In this document: positions 55,482 through 64,000 of the stretch, piece after piece
Position numbering within the stretch: position 1 is the first letter of the stretch
How the letters are laid out: each line of letters starts with the position of its first letter
NCBI RefSeq assembly: GCF_030814225.1
Contig: NZ_JAUSUR010000001.1
Span: 372,001-436,000 of the forward strand
From: Breznakia pachnodae
GTDB lineage: Bacteria; Bacillota_I; Bacilli_A; Erysipelotrichales; Erysipelotrichaceae
Direction of reading: 5' to 3'
DNA: 64,000 bases
Notes under the pieces: model-generated
Told to the model about the DNA's origin: nothing
Database searches by the model: none
Seen by the model: only the letters and a program-made list of their open reading frames with translations
Program-made: the position numbers and the translations under genes

Positions 55482-55516
55482 AAAAATGCTCGCAGAAATT
55501 ATCTGTGAGCATTTTT
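55482..55516. terminator. Bidirectional terminator at the chromosome-prophage junction
   Basis: AAAAATGCTCGCAGA / TCTGTGAGCATTTTT (one internal mismatch) with a short loop. It ends the M42 gene and, on the other strand, the prophage lysis operon. Confidence 0.85.
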
Positions 55517-55530
55517 ATATACATAACTTG

Positions 55531-56268
55531 TTATAATACTTTCCCCCAACTATTACCATTCTTATCACAAATAGCAACATAGGCTTTTCCACCAACAGAT
55601 CGATTATACTCAATCCAAGTATATCCATCTGCATGATGATAATTAACATAATTTACTTTCATTCCACTTCCATAACACAATTCTTCATTTTTAGCATTCT
55701 TCACTACTACTCCTTGAGTGCTTGGTTTTGTACGAATTCTAACACTATCTACACTAAACTGAAATGTTCCAGATTTAGGAATAGTAAGATACCCTAGATC
55801 TTTGACTTGAGTTACTTCTTTCACATATGCTTTGGGTCTAAATATCCTTAAGACACCATATGTACTCATTTGTATCTGTGTTGCCTTTTGTGTACCTGCC
55901 TGATTCTGACCCAACACAGTAACAATATATTCTCCACTACGTAGTGAATCTTTACCATCAATTTTACGAATCATTGCAATATGACTGTATGGTGATTGAG
56001 GCACTTCTCCCCAAACAATCCAATCTCCATCTTGCATATGTTCATCTTTCGCAACCGAATCATAATTTTTCAAAATTCCATTTGAATTCATATTATTTGC
56101 AATGTCCTTTACATACCCTGTAGTAGTACAATTAATTCTAGGATATCCCATAAGACCATTAAAATAGTCAAATAAATCCCAACACTGTGCACCATAATAA
56201 CCATCACGATCAATTGCTTTACCGATTGTTTTTAAATAAAACTCATGTGGTGTCATAATATTACTCAT
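55531..56268 (-). CDS. Prophage endolysin: CHAP-type amidase with C-terminal SH3 domain
   Basis: 245 aa. The N-terminal CHAP domain (about 1-135) has its catalytic Cys in GAQCWDLFDYF and His in SPYSHIAMI. The C-terminal SH3b-type wall-binding domain (about 160-245) includes VDSVRIRTKPS and ADGYTWIEYN. It has no signal peptide, in line with holin-dependent release. It is the last gene of the prophage late operon in this window. Confidence 0.9.
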   Translation of the reverse strand: MSNIMTPHEFYLKTIGKAIDRDGYYGAQCWDLFDYFNGLMGYPRINCTTTGYVKDIANNMNSNGILKNYDSVAKDEHMQDGDWIVWGEVPQSPYSHIAMIRKIDGKDSLRSGEYIVTVLGQNQAGTQKATQIQMSTYGVLRIFRPKAYVKEVTQVKDLGYLTIPKSGTFQFSVDSVRIRTKPSTQGVVVKNAKNEELCYGSGMKVNYVNYHHADGYTWIEYNRSVGGKAYVAICDKNGNSWGKVL

Positions 56269-56310
56269 ATAATCTCTATCTCCTTTCTATCAAATAAATA
56301 AAGAGAGACA

Positions 56311-56661
56311 TTATGCCTCTCCTTGTAATCTTCTAATCAACAATTCTTGTATATCGTCATTAAAATCCTCAATTAAACCATTGCCCCCTAATTCATGATA
56401 CGAGATATACATTTTATCCCAAGTCTCTTTCCCATGTATCGTTATATATCCTAGAGAAATATACTTTTCATGCATATCCATTAAATCACTTCGTAATATA
56501 CACGCCAATCCTGCTTCTACAGCAAATTTTTTTCTTGATTTCTCTAACTGCAGTTGATTATTTAACTTTTGATTATCATTGTATATACATTTCGCAATAT
56601 AAGATACAACTCCTAATACTGCAGTAACTACTGCCAATATAACTGATTCAAATAATCCCAA
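56311..56661 (-). CDS. Prophage membrane-anchored protein of the lysis cassette
   Basis: 116 aa: one N-terminal TM (about 4-24), a charged coiled region (NDNQKLNNQLQLEKSRKK) and a conserved-looking C-terminal domain (GYITIHGKETWDKMYISYHELGGNGLI). Proteins of this type are common next to holins in Firmicute phages and remain uncharacterised. It could be a second holin or an accessory lysis protein. Confidence 0.75.
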   Translation of the reverse strand: MGLFESVILAVVTAVLGVVSYIAKCIYNDNQKLNNQLQLEKSRKKFAVEAGLACILRSDLMDMHEKYISLGYITIHGKETWDKMYISYHELGGNGLIEDFNDDIQELLIRRLQGEA

Positions 56662-56673
56662 CTCTATCCTCTC

Positions 56674-56967
56674 CTATTCTTCTTTTTGTTTTTGCATCAA
56701 TACCTCATAAATCCCTGTAGCACCTAAGAACGTCATTATCACTACCAATATAAAATCAGTGATAGTTCCACCACCATAGTGAACAGTGAGAATGTAACTC
56801 CATACAATAGTAATTACTACTGTTGCAAGTCTAGCAACATTTCCTTTCAATTCAACATTGAAAAAGTTTTTTACGCCTTGTGTTGATACTGTGGTTAATG
56901 TAGATGTCAAAACTGCCATTATTACAATCGGAAATAGATTCTGAATGATTTCTACTGCGTTTTTCAT
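56674..56967 (-). CDS. Prophage holin
   Basis: 97 aa with an N-terminal hydrophobic segment (about 10-28) and two more (about 44-62 and 70-88), ending in a KQKQKEE charged tail. Size, topology and location just before the endolysin fit a phage holin that releases the CHAP endolysin. Confidence 0.8.
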   Translation of the reverse strand: MKNAVEIIQNLFPIVIMAVLTSTLTTVSTQGVKNFFNVELKGNVARLATVVITIVWSYILTVHYGGGTITDFILVVIMTFLGATGIYEVLMQKQKEE

Positions 56968-56994
56968 TTTTTTATTTTTCCTTTTTTACTTCAC

Positions 56995-57852
56995 CTAAAC
57001 AATTCCTTCTATTTTCTTTATACACAATGTTTGTGTAGCACTAGCTGCGCTAGGAATTATGCGAAACGATCTACATACTTGTATTGTTAAATTAACAGCA
57101 CCTGCATACAGTTTTATAGTTCCTAATCCCAATTCCGAACCGGTTGTTGTACCACTAATTGGATTAGAACCAGTATAACTTAATAAATCTTCTAAATATG
57201 AGCATTCTATCACACCAGCAATTGATGAAGGCGTAGCAGTAGTCGCCACATGAACCTTAATTCGGTCATACATATTTAACTCAGTCCGTGTTAATGAAAT
57301 TGTATTTCCTTCTGTAAATGTATTTGCCAATGTACTGAATATTAATATTTTCCCACTTACTAATTTCCATCCACCCCAAACTCCATTCATCTTCAATCTA
57401 GTGAAAGTTGCTTGTGCTGTTCCAACTAAATGATAAACTTGCTTCGTATCATTACCTCCTCCAAACACTTGCATCCATCCATTGATCTCTATTGGTCTGT
57501 TTATACAATTACTACAATAATATATTCCTGTATAAATTTCGTTATCTAAGGATTTACCTTCTAAAGGTATATATCCTCTAATATTTTGCATATATGGATT
57601 TCCATGAGAATCATTACCTAAATTAAATGAGTTATTTAATTTAGTTTGAACATTACTTCCATCTTCTGTTGGAACTTGTTCTGCTGTTAATACCTCTAAC
57701 TCAATCCATTCACCATAAGTTCCATCAGGATTTTGAAATCTTATTTTTGTTCCATCTATTTCATGTGATGGTTTATCACCTTTATCACCTTTAATCGTAA
57801 TTATATCTTCCCATTCTTTTGTTGTTTCATTTTTAATTTTTAATATTGCCAT
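56995..57852 (-). CDS. Prophage receptor-binding / tail fibre protein with knob-like module
   Basis: 285 aa from the ATG at 57850-57852 (GGGAGG ribosome site). It starts with a short coil and a GDKGDKP collagen-like linker. Next is a PDGTYGEWIEL segment, then TEDGSNVQTKLNNSFNLGND, a block repeated in the neighbouring gene. A knob-like domain (NGVWGGWKLVSG) and a C-terminal beta domain follow. It probably recognises the host surface. Confidence 0.78.
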   Translation of the reverse strand: MAILKIKNETTKEWEDIITIKGDKGDKPSHEIDGTKIRFQNPDGTYGEWIELEVLTAEQVPTEDGSNVQTKLNNSFNLGNDSHGNPYMQNIRGYIPLEGKSLDNEIYTGIYYCSNCINRPIEINGWMQVFGGGNDTKQVYHLVGTAQATFTRLKMNGVWGGWKLVSGKILIFSTLANTFTEGNTISLTRTELNMYDRIKVHVATTATPSSIAGVIECSYLEDLLSYTGSNPISGTTTGSELGLGTIKLYAGAVNLTIQVCRSFRIIPSAASATQTLCIKKIEGIV

Positions 57853-57863
57853 TAGTTCCTCCC

Positions 57864-59219
57864 TTATTGTGGTATTCCCCAAATTTTTGTAATACTTTGT
57901 CCATTAACAACCGAGTTTAATAAACTTGTTGGTATATAAATGGTATTTTTATTAGTTTCATTAGTATATGTATAAAATCTCAATGGTCCTGCATAATTAT
58001 ACTGCGTGTTCACTCTTTCAGTCTGTTGCAAAAGTGGACCACTCACTAGAAGTGGATTGTTTCCACTTCCTGCAAACATCAAACCACCATATATATCTAA
58101 ATTATCACTGATTTTGAGAGTAGTATCGCCTGTATAAGTTCCAGTCCACAACGTTACTCTGCCTGCTATTAATTTCCAACCTTTCCATGTTCCATTGTTA
58201 CAAGTACATTCGTATATTTCCTCAGTACTTGTTCGATATGCAATTAGTTTCTTATAAGTATTACTCATTATTTTTACATCTAAATACCAACCACTCACAT
58301 ATGGTGTGTTTAATTGCTCAGTACCATAAATTAAATACATACCCGATTGTTCAATCGTATAAACATCAATATTCTCTTTTTTTATCATTCCATACTGGTC
58401 TTGTTCATTTGGTATTCCATTTTGATCGACTCCTAAACTAAATGTGTTATCTATTTTCTCCTGAACATTACTTCCATCTTCTGTTTTTACCTGATCTGCA
58501 TAAATTTCAAAATCAGGAGTTCCATCTGGTAAAACCCAGACATTATATTCACCATCTTCTGGAGGTATATCATTTCCAAAATACACTCCACTAGGCCCTT
58601 TTAGATTTACACCATTATCCCAAGAACCATCAGGGTTCTTGAAATGTAAAAAAGTATTTTCCCATTTATGTTCTGGAATAAATTCTCCATCCTCTAACAT
58701 TTTATTTACTTTATCAATTAATTCATTAACTTCTTTTTGTAGCTCTGCAGAGTTTTCATCAAGCTTTGCTACTTCTTTAATTAAAGCTTGTAATTTATCG
58801 TTAACATTTAGTTCAATATATGAGTTTACTGTATCGATTACAACTAATTGCCAACTATCATTTTCAGGTAAGATATTATTAGAACCTACACTTGATTGAA
58901 CTGCTAAATATACTGGATCAGTTTGTAAAACCTCATTACCATCTGTTAATGAAAACGCAATTCCTAAATAACCATCCTTAACGAATGCATTCATTGGTAA
59001 TGTAAATACTCCATCCTTTAAAGGTAATGCAAATGCATCTAGTTTTCTTGGAGAAATACTTTTTGTAGGTACCCATGCATAATATGGCGTAACTACATAG
59101 TTTTCATATGTGCTGTCCTTTATGAATTGAATATTTATATTATTACTATATTGAAAAGGTAGAACATCTGTATCTTGTTCTACCCTCAACTTATTTTGCG
59201 TTAATGTACAATGAATCAT
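57864..59219 (-). CDS. Prophage baseplate upper protein (BppU-like) with receptor-binding domain
   Basis: 451 aa. The N-terminal BppU-type immunoglobulin-like domain (about 1-115) is followed by a coiled coil (NSAELQKEVNELIDKVNKML) and a PDGSWDNGVNLKGPSG linker. Then come TEDGSNVQEKIDNTFSLGVD and the knob-like NGTWKGWKLIAG. The layout is parallel to the next gene, suggesting they arose by module duplication. Its start overlaps the stop of the tail protein by one base. Confidence 0.82.
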   Translation of the reverse strand: MIHCTLTQNKLRVEQDTDVLPFQYSNNINIQFIKDSTYENYVVTPYYAWVPTKSISPRKLDAFALPLKDGVFTLPMNAFVKDGYLGIAFSLTDGNEVLQTDPVYLAVQSSVGSNNILPENDSWQLVVIDTVNSYIELNVNDKLQALIKEVAKLDENSAELQKEVNELIDKVNKMLEDGEFIPEHKWENTFLHFKNPDGSWDNGVNLKGPSGVYFGNDIPPEDGEYNVWVLPDGTPDFEIYADQVKTEDGSNVQEKIDNTFSLGVDQNGIPNEQDQYGMIKKENIDVYTIEQSGMYLIYGTEQLNTPYVSGWYLDVKIMSNTYKKLIAYRTSTEEIYECTCNNGTWKGWKLIAGRVTLWTGTYTGDTTLKISDNLDIYGGLMFAGSGNNPLLVSGPLLQQTERVNTQYNYAGPLRFYTYTNETNKNTIYIPTSLLNSVVNGQSITKIWGIPQ

Positions 59220-61261
59220 TATTTATCACCGTCTTTCTTTTCTAATTCATTTACTTTTTTATTTAATTTTTGAATCTGTTGAACACATGCCATTAAAATA
59301 ACATTATAATCAACAGAATATCTTGATTCAGATATACCATCTGTACTTAGTTCACTTATTAAGTAATCTTTATATTTGTCTCCAAGTAAATCCTGTGCAA
59401 TTACCCCTACTTGATATTCTGCACCATTTATATAATCAAATCTTTTCACTTTAATTCGTTCAACCAAATCACTTATATCAATTGCATTTATATTTTCTTT
59501 CAATCTAATATCAGATCCAACTGTAATAGGCGTAGATGCCATAATTACAGGGGCTGACAATGATACTTGTTTTCTAGCCCATAGATTAGTTATTCCAAAA
59601 TCATTAAACAAAATAAATGCGTTTTGTTGTTTATTTCTACTGAAATTAATAATCATTTGAACTGATCCATCTAAATCATCAACTCTTAAATAAGCTTCAT
59701 CACTTAAATAGATATGCCTTTTCACTGCTCCTGTCGAATTTGTTAAATATAATGCTTCTCCAATAGATATAGATTTATCTACGTCTATTGTAGATCCTGT
59801 TATGTTTCCTCCATTTATTGTAGAACCAGTAATTTTAGTACCTGTGATATTTCCTCCTGTTATAGTATTACCATCGACTAATGCTCCTTTTATAGTACCT
59901 CCCGAAATCGTATTTCCTTCTATCGTTGAACCTTTGATTTTACCACCAGTAATTGTGTTTCCGCTGAGTTCGATACCTTTTATTACACCTGCACTAATGA
60001 AATTACCATTTATTGCACCATCTTGAGTAATTGCTACATCAAAAGGTCCTTTATATCCATTTTTAGAGAATCCAAATCCTCCCAAACCAATTCTCCAAAC
60101 ATTTTTTGCACTTTCTTTAGGTAATTTATCTAAGATTAATATTTCGCTATCATCAATATAAACATTACCTAGTTTGTTAAGATTATTAATTATGTCTGTT
60201 TGATGTTGTACTACTTCATAATTCTGATCTGCTTTTTCAACTGCTTCTTTAATATTATTTTTAAGATCTTGAAATACTGTTTTCACATCTCTTACATAGT
60301 TTCCAAATGCTAAAGTCTTTACTCGTCTGGTTAAAACATCATAGGTATAGGAAATAACTTTGGTTTTTAAATCTACAAGTGGATGTTTTACACTAATTGT
60401 GTCACCAATTCCTAATGATTGTTCAATATTTGATTCAATCTCATAGTTTACTTTTGGAACCTTACTTTCATTCAAATAGTCTTTTGCCTTTTGAAGTAAC
60501 TCTGTACGCATTTGTTGAATTGTTTTATCAGCACCACTTTCCGTCTTCTTATCTATTGAAAATGATACCGATCTTGTATATGGAGTTTCATATTGAATAT
60601 CTGCATAGACATATTGATCTGTTAGTTTTAAATCATCTGGACCTACAGGAAGCAACTTTGTACAAACAGTACTCCAATCCTCTACAATTCTCATTGATTG
60701 AAGATTTTTACCATATGCAATGGATACTCCATTGTCTTTTCCAACTTTTTGTTTAAGATTGATTTTAAATCCATCTATGTCATATACACCACCAAAAAGT
60801 TTCTCCGTTTCCTCTAGTGCTTCAAGATACGATACACAAGTAAACTCACTAGTTGCTGTAATCTTTTCAATATCACTATCTACTATAAAAGGACTTGTGA
60901 TATCGGTTCTAAAATTTATCCAGTTTAAAAACACTGCAGCTGTTAAATTTTTAGGGGTCACCGAATCCAACAAATACTTTTCTGAATCGAATACAATATG
61001 ATTTGCTACAAATGAAATTCTTTTATTCGTATAACTAGGATTACCAATTCGAAAAGGTTGAATACCTTTCTCCTTGGTTTCTACGGTAATAATATTATCT
61101 TTTATTAAGATAGATGAATATTCTATAGATGTTTCTACTTCAATGCTCCATCCATTTAAAGATTGACTTTTACTCTCTATACATTTCAATGGTAAAACAC
61201 TACCTAATCCATTTGAATTGAATGATTGTTCTCTAGCATCATATACTTTTATCATAGCCAT
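59219..61261 (-). CDS. Prophage tail-associated endopeptidase/tail spike with S74 chaperone domain
   Basis: 680 aa. The N-terminal part (about 1-330) resembles the prophage endopeptidase tail (gp44/Tal) family. A coiled stretch follows, then a run of about ten short repeats of the form GNTITGG/GSTIEGN (about 425-485) predicted to form a beta-helix or triple beta-spiral. The C-terminus (DIRLKENINAID ... VGVIAQDL) is a peptidase S74 intramolecular chaperone that trims itself after trimer folding. Confidence 0.85.
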   Translation of the reverse strand: MAMIKVYDAREQSFNSNGLGSVLPLKCIESKSQSLNGWSIEVETSIEYSSILIKDNIITVETKEKGIQPFRIGNPSYTNKRISFVANHIVFDSEKYLLDSVTPKNLTAAVFLNWINFRTDITSPFIVDSDIEKITATSEFTCVSYLEALEETEKLFGGVYDIDGFKINLKQKVGKDNGVSIAYGKNLQSMRIVEDWSTVCTKLLPVGPDDLKLTDQYVYADIQYETPYTRSVSFSIDKKTESGADKTIQQMRTELLQKAKDYLNESKVPKVNYEIESNIEQSLGIGDTISVKHPLVDLKTKVISYTYDVLTRRVKTLAFGNYVRDVKTVFQDLKNNIKEAVEKADQNYEVVQHQTDIINNLNKLGNVYIDDSEILILDKLPKESAKNVWRIGLGGFGFSKNGYKGPFDVAITQDGAINGNFISAGVIKGIELSGNTITGGKIKGSTIEGNTISGGTIKGALVDGNTITGGNITGTKITGSTINGGNITGSTIDVDKSISIGEALYLTNSTGAVKRHIYLSDEAYLRVDDLDGSVQMIINFSRNKQQNAFILFNDFGITNLWARKQVSLSAPVIMASTPITVGSDIRLKENINAIDISDLVERIKVKRFDYINGAEYQVGVIAQDLLGDKYKDYLISELSTDGISESRYSVDYNVILMACVQQIQKLNKKVNELEKKDGDK

Positions 61262-61920
61262 CGATCCTTTCGTTTTACTTTTATTTCAACATTTCCAGAA
61301 TGTACAACTACAGGATTTGGTCCTGGACATAACTTCGGATACTGAAAACCAATCACAATATTTTTAGATTTAGATTTCCCATTGAAATATTCTTTTTTTT
61401 CTTCACTGTCAATTTCTACTACTCCATCCGAATCAAATACATATTGAAAACGTATATTTCCAATCGTAATATCGGCTTTTTCTCCATCCTTTCCTTTTAT
61501 TAATAGAAGAGGTTCTGAATAAACATTACCTAAATTATGAATGCTGTCTTTTACACAAATATACTGATCTTTCGCAGTATACCAAAAAGGTGATCTAATG
61601 TAATTAACAACTGCCATGTATATTGATTCACTTCTAACAATGGAAACTTCATCATAAATAACAATCTTAGCAATTCTTCCATTGTATTCTAAGTCACCAC
61701 TACCTGATAACCATTCCAAAATTTCATCTCTTCTATTTATATCTAAGACTTGTAATTCCAAAGACGATACAACATTGTTGTATCCTGTTTCTTCAAATAT
61801 TGAGCCATCTCTACCTTCAACTTGAATTTCATTGTAGCGTTTCGTAGCTCTTGTATGAAAATTTTCTTCAATTGGCAGGATGCTCATTGCTTTATTTGTT
61901 ATTTCTTTAAATTTAAACAT
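61252..61920 (-). CDS. Prophage distal tail protein (Dit)
   Basis: 222 aa with the Dit/Sipho_tail outline. An N-terminal ring-forming domain includes RYNEIQVEGRDGSIFEETGYNN and VLDINRRDEILEWLSGSG, followed by a C-terminal galectin-like beta domain with LGNVYSEPLLLIKG. It links the tail tube to the Tal protein encoded next and overlaps it by 10 bp. Confidence 0.88.
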   Translation of the reverse strand: MFKFKEITNKAMSILPIEENFHTRATKRYNEIQVEGRDGSIFEETGYNNVVSSLELQVLDINRRDEILEWLSGSGDLEYNGRIAKIVIYDEVSIVRSESIYMAVVNYIRSPFWYTAKDQYICVKDSIHNLGNVYSEPLLLIKGKDGEKADITIGNIRFQYVFDSDGVVEIDSEEKKEYFNGKSKSKNIVIGFQYPKLCPGPNPVVVHSGNVEIKVKRKDRWL

Positions 61921-63233
61921 TACATCACCGCCTCTAATAATCTACTATCAACAAATTTCCCTACTTCTTCATCATTTAATTTAATACACAAATATTTAAA
62001 AGCTTTTATGTTCGCTTCTGCCATTTTATTATAGTCAATGATATCGATTGGGTTAGCTCCTCCACCAGTTGTTAATGGAGCTACAGTTGTTCTATTTCCC
62101 TGTTGTAATAATAATTCTGGTCCTGCTTCTCCTACCATAGCAATACCACTCATCAATTGTCCACCTTTAGCTAAAGGTGTGATATTATCTAATTTTGGAA
62201 TATTGAACCCAAATGATTTTCCACCAATTACTGGTATCCAATCTGGAACATCAAATTTTATTTTATTAAGCCCTTTTATTAATTCATTTAATCCATCAAT
62301 TGCAGAATTCATAATTCCAATAACTGCATTAATTGGAGTTTTAAATATACCTTCAAGCGTGTTGATAATACCACTGAAAATACCTTTTACCCCTTCCCAG
62401 GCACGATCCCAGTCACCAGTAAAAACACCACTGATAAACTCGATTACTCCTTTAAATATTTCTACTGCTCCAGCTACAATACTTTTAATCCCATCAAATA
62501 CACCACCAAATGTTCTTAAGAGTCCACTAAACACTCTTCCAAAAGAATTTGAAAAAGTATTAAACACCTCTGCTAAGATTGGACCAAAAGTTTTAATTAA
62601 CCAATCTACTATTGGTTTGATAGTTTCCCATAAGGTAATCATTTGAAGAATAATATCACCTACAAATGAAGTCCATGAATTCCATAATGGTTGAATTCCG
62701 TTTTCCCAAATATCTGTGAATACGTTTGTAAGATTTGTAAAAATCGGTTCTAGTGTTGTATCCCACAGAGTCGTAAGTGTTTCACTTATTCCATTCCACG
62801 CTTCAGTAACTGCTTCACGGAATGTTTCATTATTTTCCCATAAATCTGCAATTGCTAAAGCAACTAAAGCTATTACTGCAATTACTGCTAGTATTGGTGC
62901 TAATACACCAGTAAGCGAACCTGATAATCCAGTAAAACTTGTTTGTAATACCTTTAATGTCTCAGGAAACTGGGTTAATAACGTTGAGAAACTTCCCATA
63001 GCTTCACCTAAGCTAAATACAATTTCAGTCATTGGTGCAGCAAAATTTGTGAAAAATGATTCTAAATCTGTAAATCCTGTACCAATTAACATTACATTCT
63101 CATAGACTTCTTTTAATGTGTCTATTGTACTACCAATAGATTTAGAGACTTCATCAAATTTTGTTTTTACCTTATCAATATGTTCACTTGATTTACCTAA
63201 TTGCTCCGCAATATCTTTAACATTACTTGACAT
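61920..63233 (-). CDS. Prophage tail tape measure protein
   Basis: 437 aa. A coiled N-terminus precedes a central hydrophobic segment (LTGVLAPILAVIAVIALVALAIA, about 108-130). Trp-rich repeats (about 135-330; LWDTTLEPIFTNLTNVF, VKGIFSGIINTLEGIFKTPINAVIGIMNSAI) and a GLNELIKGLNKIKF ... FNIPKL ... LAKGGQL ... GEAGPELLL tail follow, all typical of TMPs. It is short for a siphovirus TMP, implying a short tail or loss of internal repeats. Confidence 0.88.
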   Translation of the reverse strand: MSSNVKDIAEQLGKSSEHIDKVKTKFDEVSKSIGSTIDTLKEVYENVMLIGTGFTDLESFFTNFAAPMTEIVFSLGEAMGSFSTLLTQFPETLKVLQTSFTGLSGSLTGVLAPILAVIAVIALVALAIADLWENNETFREAVTEAWNGISETLTTLWDTTLEPIFTNLTNVFTDIWENGIQPLWNSWTSFVGDIILQMITLWETIKPIVDWLIKTFGPILAEVFNTFSNSFGRVFSGLLRTFGGVFDGIKSIVAGAVEIFKGVIEFISGVFTGDWDRAWEGVKGIFSGIINTLEGIFKTPINAVIGIMNSAIDGLNELIKGLNKIKFDVPDWIPVIGGKSFGFNIPKLDNITPLAKGGQLMSGIAMVGEAGPELLLQQGNRTTVAPLTTGGGANPIDIIDYNKMAEANIKAFKYLCIKLNDEEVGKFVDSRLLEAVM

Positions 63234-63404
63234 ACTTACTCCTTTCCAGCTTTATATGATAGATAATCATTTCGTTAAATAGAATTGGATCCATTCTCCA
63301 AAATGCATCTTCACTCAAGCCAATTAAAAGAGCAGAATATAATAACTCTGCCCACTTTATTTCGTTAACTTCGTTAGACTCTTGCGACTTTCCTGTTTTT
63401 TTTT
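63223..63404 (-). CDS. Tail assembly chaperone T-extension reached by -1 frameshift
   Basis: After the A9 run at 63404-63396 the -1 frame stays open to the TAA at 63225-63223. It encodes TGKSQESNEVNEIKWAEL, then a segment with SALLIGLSEDAFWRMDP and EMIIYHIKL. This WAELL...FWRMxP pattern is typical of the gpT part of gpG/gpGT tail chaperones. The frame has no start of its own and overlaps the tape measure start, so it is expected only as a fusion to the upstream protein. Confidence 0.75.
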
Positions 63405-63677
63405 GAAACCTTCCATTTTTTCTTTGAATATTTCAAATATTACAAAAATTGTATCATCATTTATATCAATTAACGATAATGCATCTTCTACTGATACCTT
63501 TTGTCCATTTGACTGTAAAATTGCGTGGATCAAAACACCTGCCGCTTCTATTTGATTTTGATCTTCCTGCATTTTTTTATTTAATTTTTCTAATCCATAA
63601 TCATTCAACAACTTTAGTGTAAGCCAATTGATACTTATATCAATTGTTTCACCATTTGATAAAGTAATATCCTTCAT
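63357..63677 (-). CDS. Prophage tail assembly chaperone (gpG-like)
   Basis: 106 aa from the ATG at 63675-63677 (a GTG three codons earlier is possible). It shows the usual short acidic chaperone features: SNGETIDISINWLTLKLLNDYG, a long helix, and the Lys/Gln-rich end. The ORF ends shortly after a run of nine A (codons F-K-K-K-Q) that can act as a slippery site. It lies between major tail protein and tape measure, the standard position. Confidence 0.82.
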   Translation of the reverse strand: MKDITLSNGETIDISINWLTLKLLNDYGLEKLNKKMQEDQNQIEAAGVLIHAILQSNGQKVSVEDALSLIDINDDTIFVIFEIFKEKMEGFKKKQESRKSLTKLTK

Positions 63678-63678
63678 C

Positions 63679-64000
63679 TTATTCACCAGCTAATACAGAC
63701 ATTAAGTCTTCTGGTGTTAGAATTGGTTTGCTAAAGAATTTATCTTCAGTTAATCCTTCAGGCAGTTTGAATTCTGTTTCTACTTTTGTACGATTATCTC
63801 CATTGTCATTGAATGCCATAGCAGAGATTGTAAATGTATCATTTTGTTCAGCAAATTCTACATCACTTGTAGTCACATCATCTGTGTTGGCAGTTAATTT
63901 ACATTTAGGATACCATTCAAAACGATAGTGACCATTTTTTAGTACGACTACTTTACCATAAGCAAAGTAAGGACGTTCCTTGTTACCACCACTAATGATT
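63679..64000 (-). CDS. Prophage major tail protein (C-terminal part, runs off right edge)
   Basis: The open frame continues to the right edge (107 residues visible). GGNKERPYFAYGKVVVLKNG, RFEWYPKCKL and EFKLPEGLTEDKFFSKPILTPEDL are typical of phi13-type major tail proteins of siphoviruses. The internal GTG at 63876 is not the true start; the gene begins beyond the window. Confidence 0.85.
   Translation of the reverse strand, partial: IISGGNKERPYFAYGKVVVLKNGHYRFEWYPKCKLTANTDDVTTSDVEFAEQNDTFTISAMAFNDNGDNRTKVETEFKLPEGLTEDKFFSKPILTPEDLMSVLAGE

Noticed and set aside
59802..60026. Pro/Ile-rich antisense ORF opposite the tail-spike repeats
   Set aside because: Its repetitive translation is just the complement of the GNTITGG repeats; no start signal.

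Overview
The window is AT-rich (roughly one third G+C by eye) and reads as the chromosome of a low-GC Bacillota. It carries strong AGGAGG-type ribosome binding sites, HrcA/CIRCE control of groESL, KdpDE, BceRS- and VanRS-like two-component systems, PyrR, an SpxB-like pyruvate oxidase, a pyruvate formate-lyase and a siphovirus-type prophage. The gene mix fits an anaerobic or facultative gut Firmicute. I favour the Erysipelotrichia/Coprobacillus side of the phylum, but nothing here fixes the taxon. LAYOUT. 1-5177 (minus): a mannose-family PTS (EIIA, EIIB, EIIC, EIID) with a KDPG-type aldolase, a D-2-hydroxyacid dehydrogenase, a small membrane protein and the start of a zinc dehydrogenase. It looks like a sugar-acid catabolic operon. 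It is divergent from a LevR-like PRD/EIIA regulator (5466-7853). 7929-14564: a 44-aa membrane microprotein, then a four-gene minus operon (phosphodiester glycosidase, VTC polyphosphate polymerase, DUF4956 membrane protein, DUF4353 beta-helix lipoprotein) facing a CiaRH-like two-component system. The shared intergene region holds two CiaR-like boxes, one per direction. A recombinase-fold protein without catalytic residues follows. 14733-21109: tRNA-Asp, pyruvate oxidase, an orphan PstS and orphan KdpDE. 21454-31941: a surface adhesin, an NCS2 purine permease, an Na/Pi cotransporter with PhoU domain, an unknown 149-aa protein, and a cell-wall pair (class B PBP and an FHA-FtsW fusion). 32112-37937: a small orphan transcription unit, an AraC/GyrI regulator, a type I toxin-antitoxin-like locus, a pentapeptide-repeat/SIR2 operon, groESL and a YczE-like protein.  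37951-50336: transketolase; a VanRS-like system divergent from a YfhO / GtrB-like / secreted PIG-L operon, which probably decorates a cell-surface polymer with an amino sugar; a ceramidase-like hydrolase; DUF3788; and a BceRS-like system. 50401-53829: a pyruvate formate-lyase whose glycyl-radical domain is a separate in-frame gene, a thioredoxin-like protein and PflA.  53925-55475: pyrR (apparently leaderless) and an M42 aminopeptidase.  55531-64000 (minus): the lysis and tail part of a prophage that runs off the right edge (CHAP/SH3 endolysin, holin, two receptor-binding or baseplate proteins, tail endopeptidase, Dit, tape measure, a tail chaperone with a -1 frameshift signal, major tail protein). 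MOST INTERESTING: (i) a compact convergent RNA locus at 33388-33616 built like Fst/par type I toxin-antitoxin modules, with a hok/mok-like leader ORF; (ii) the split pyruvate formate-lyase; (iii) the pentapeptide-SIR2 operon next to that toxin locus; (iv) the VanRS-linked YfhO/GT/PIG-L set; (v) the back-to-back CiaR-like boxes controlling a polyphosphate/beta-helix cluster.
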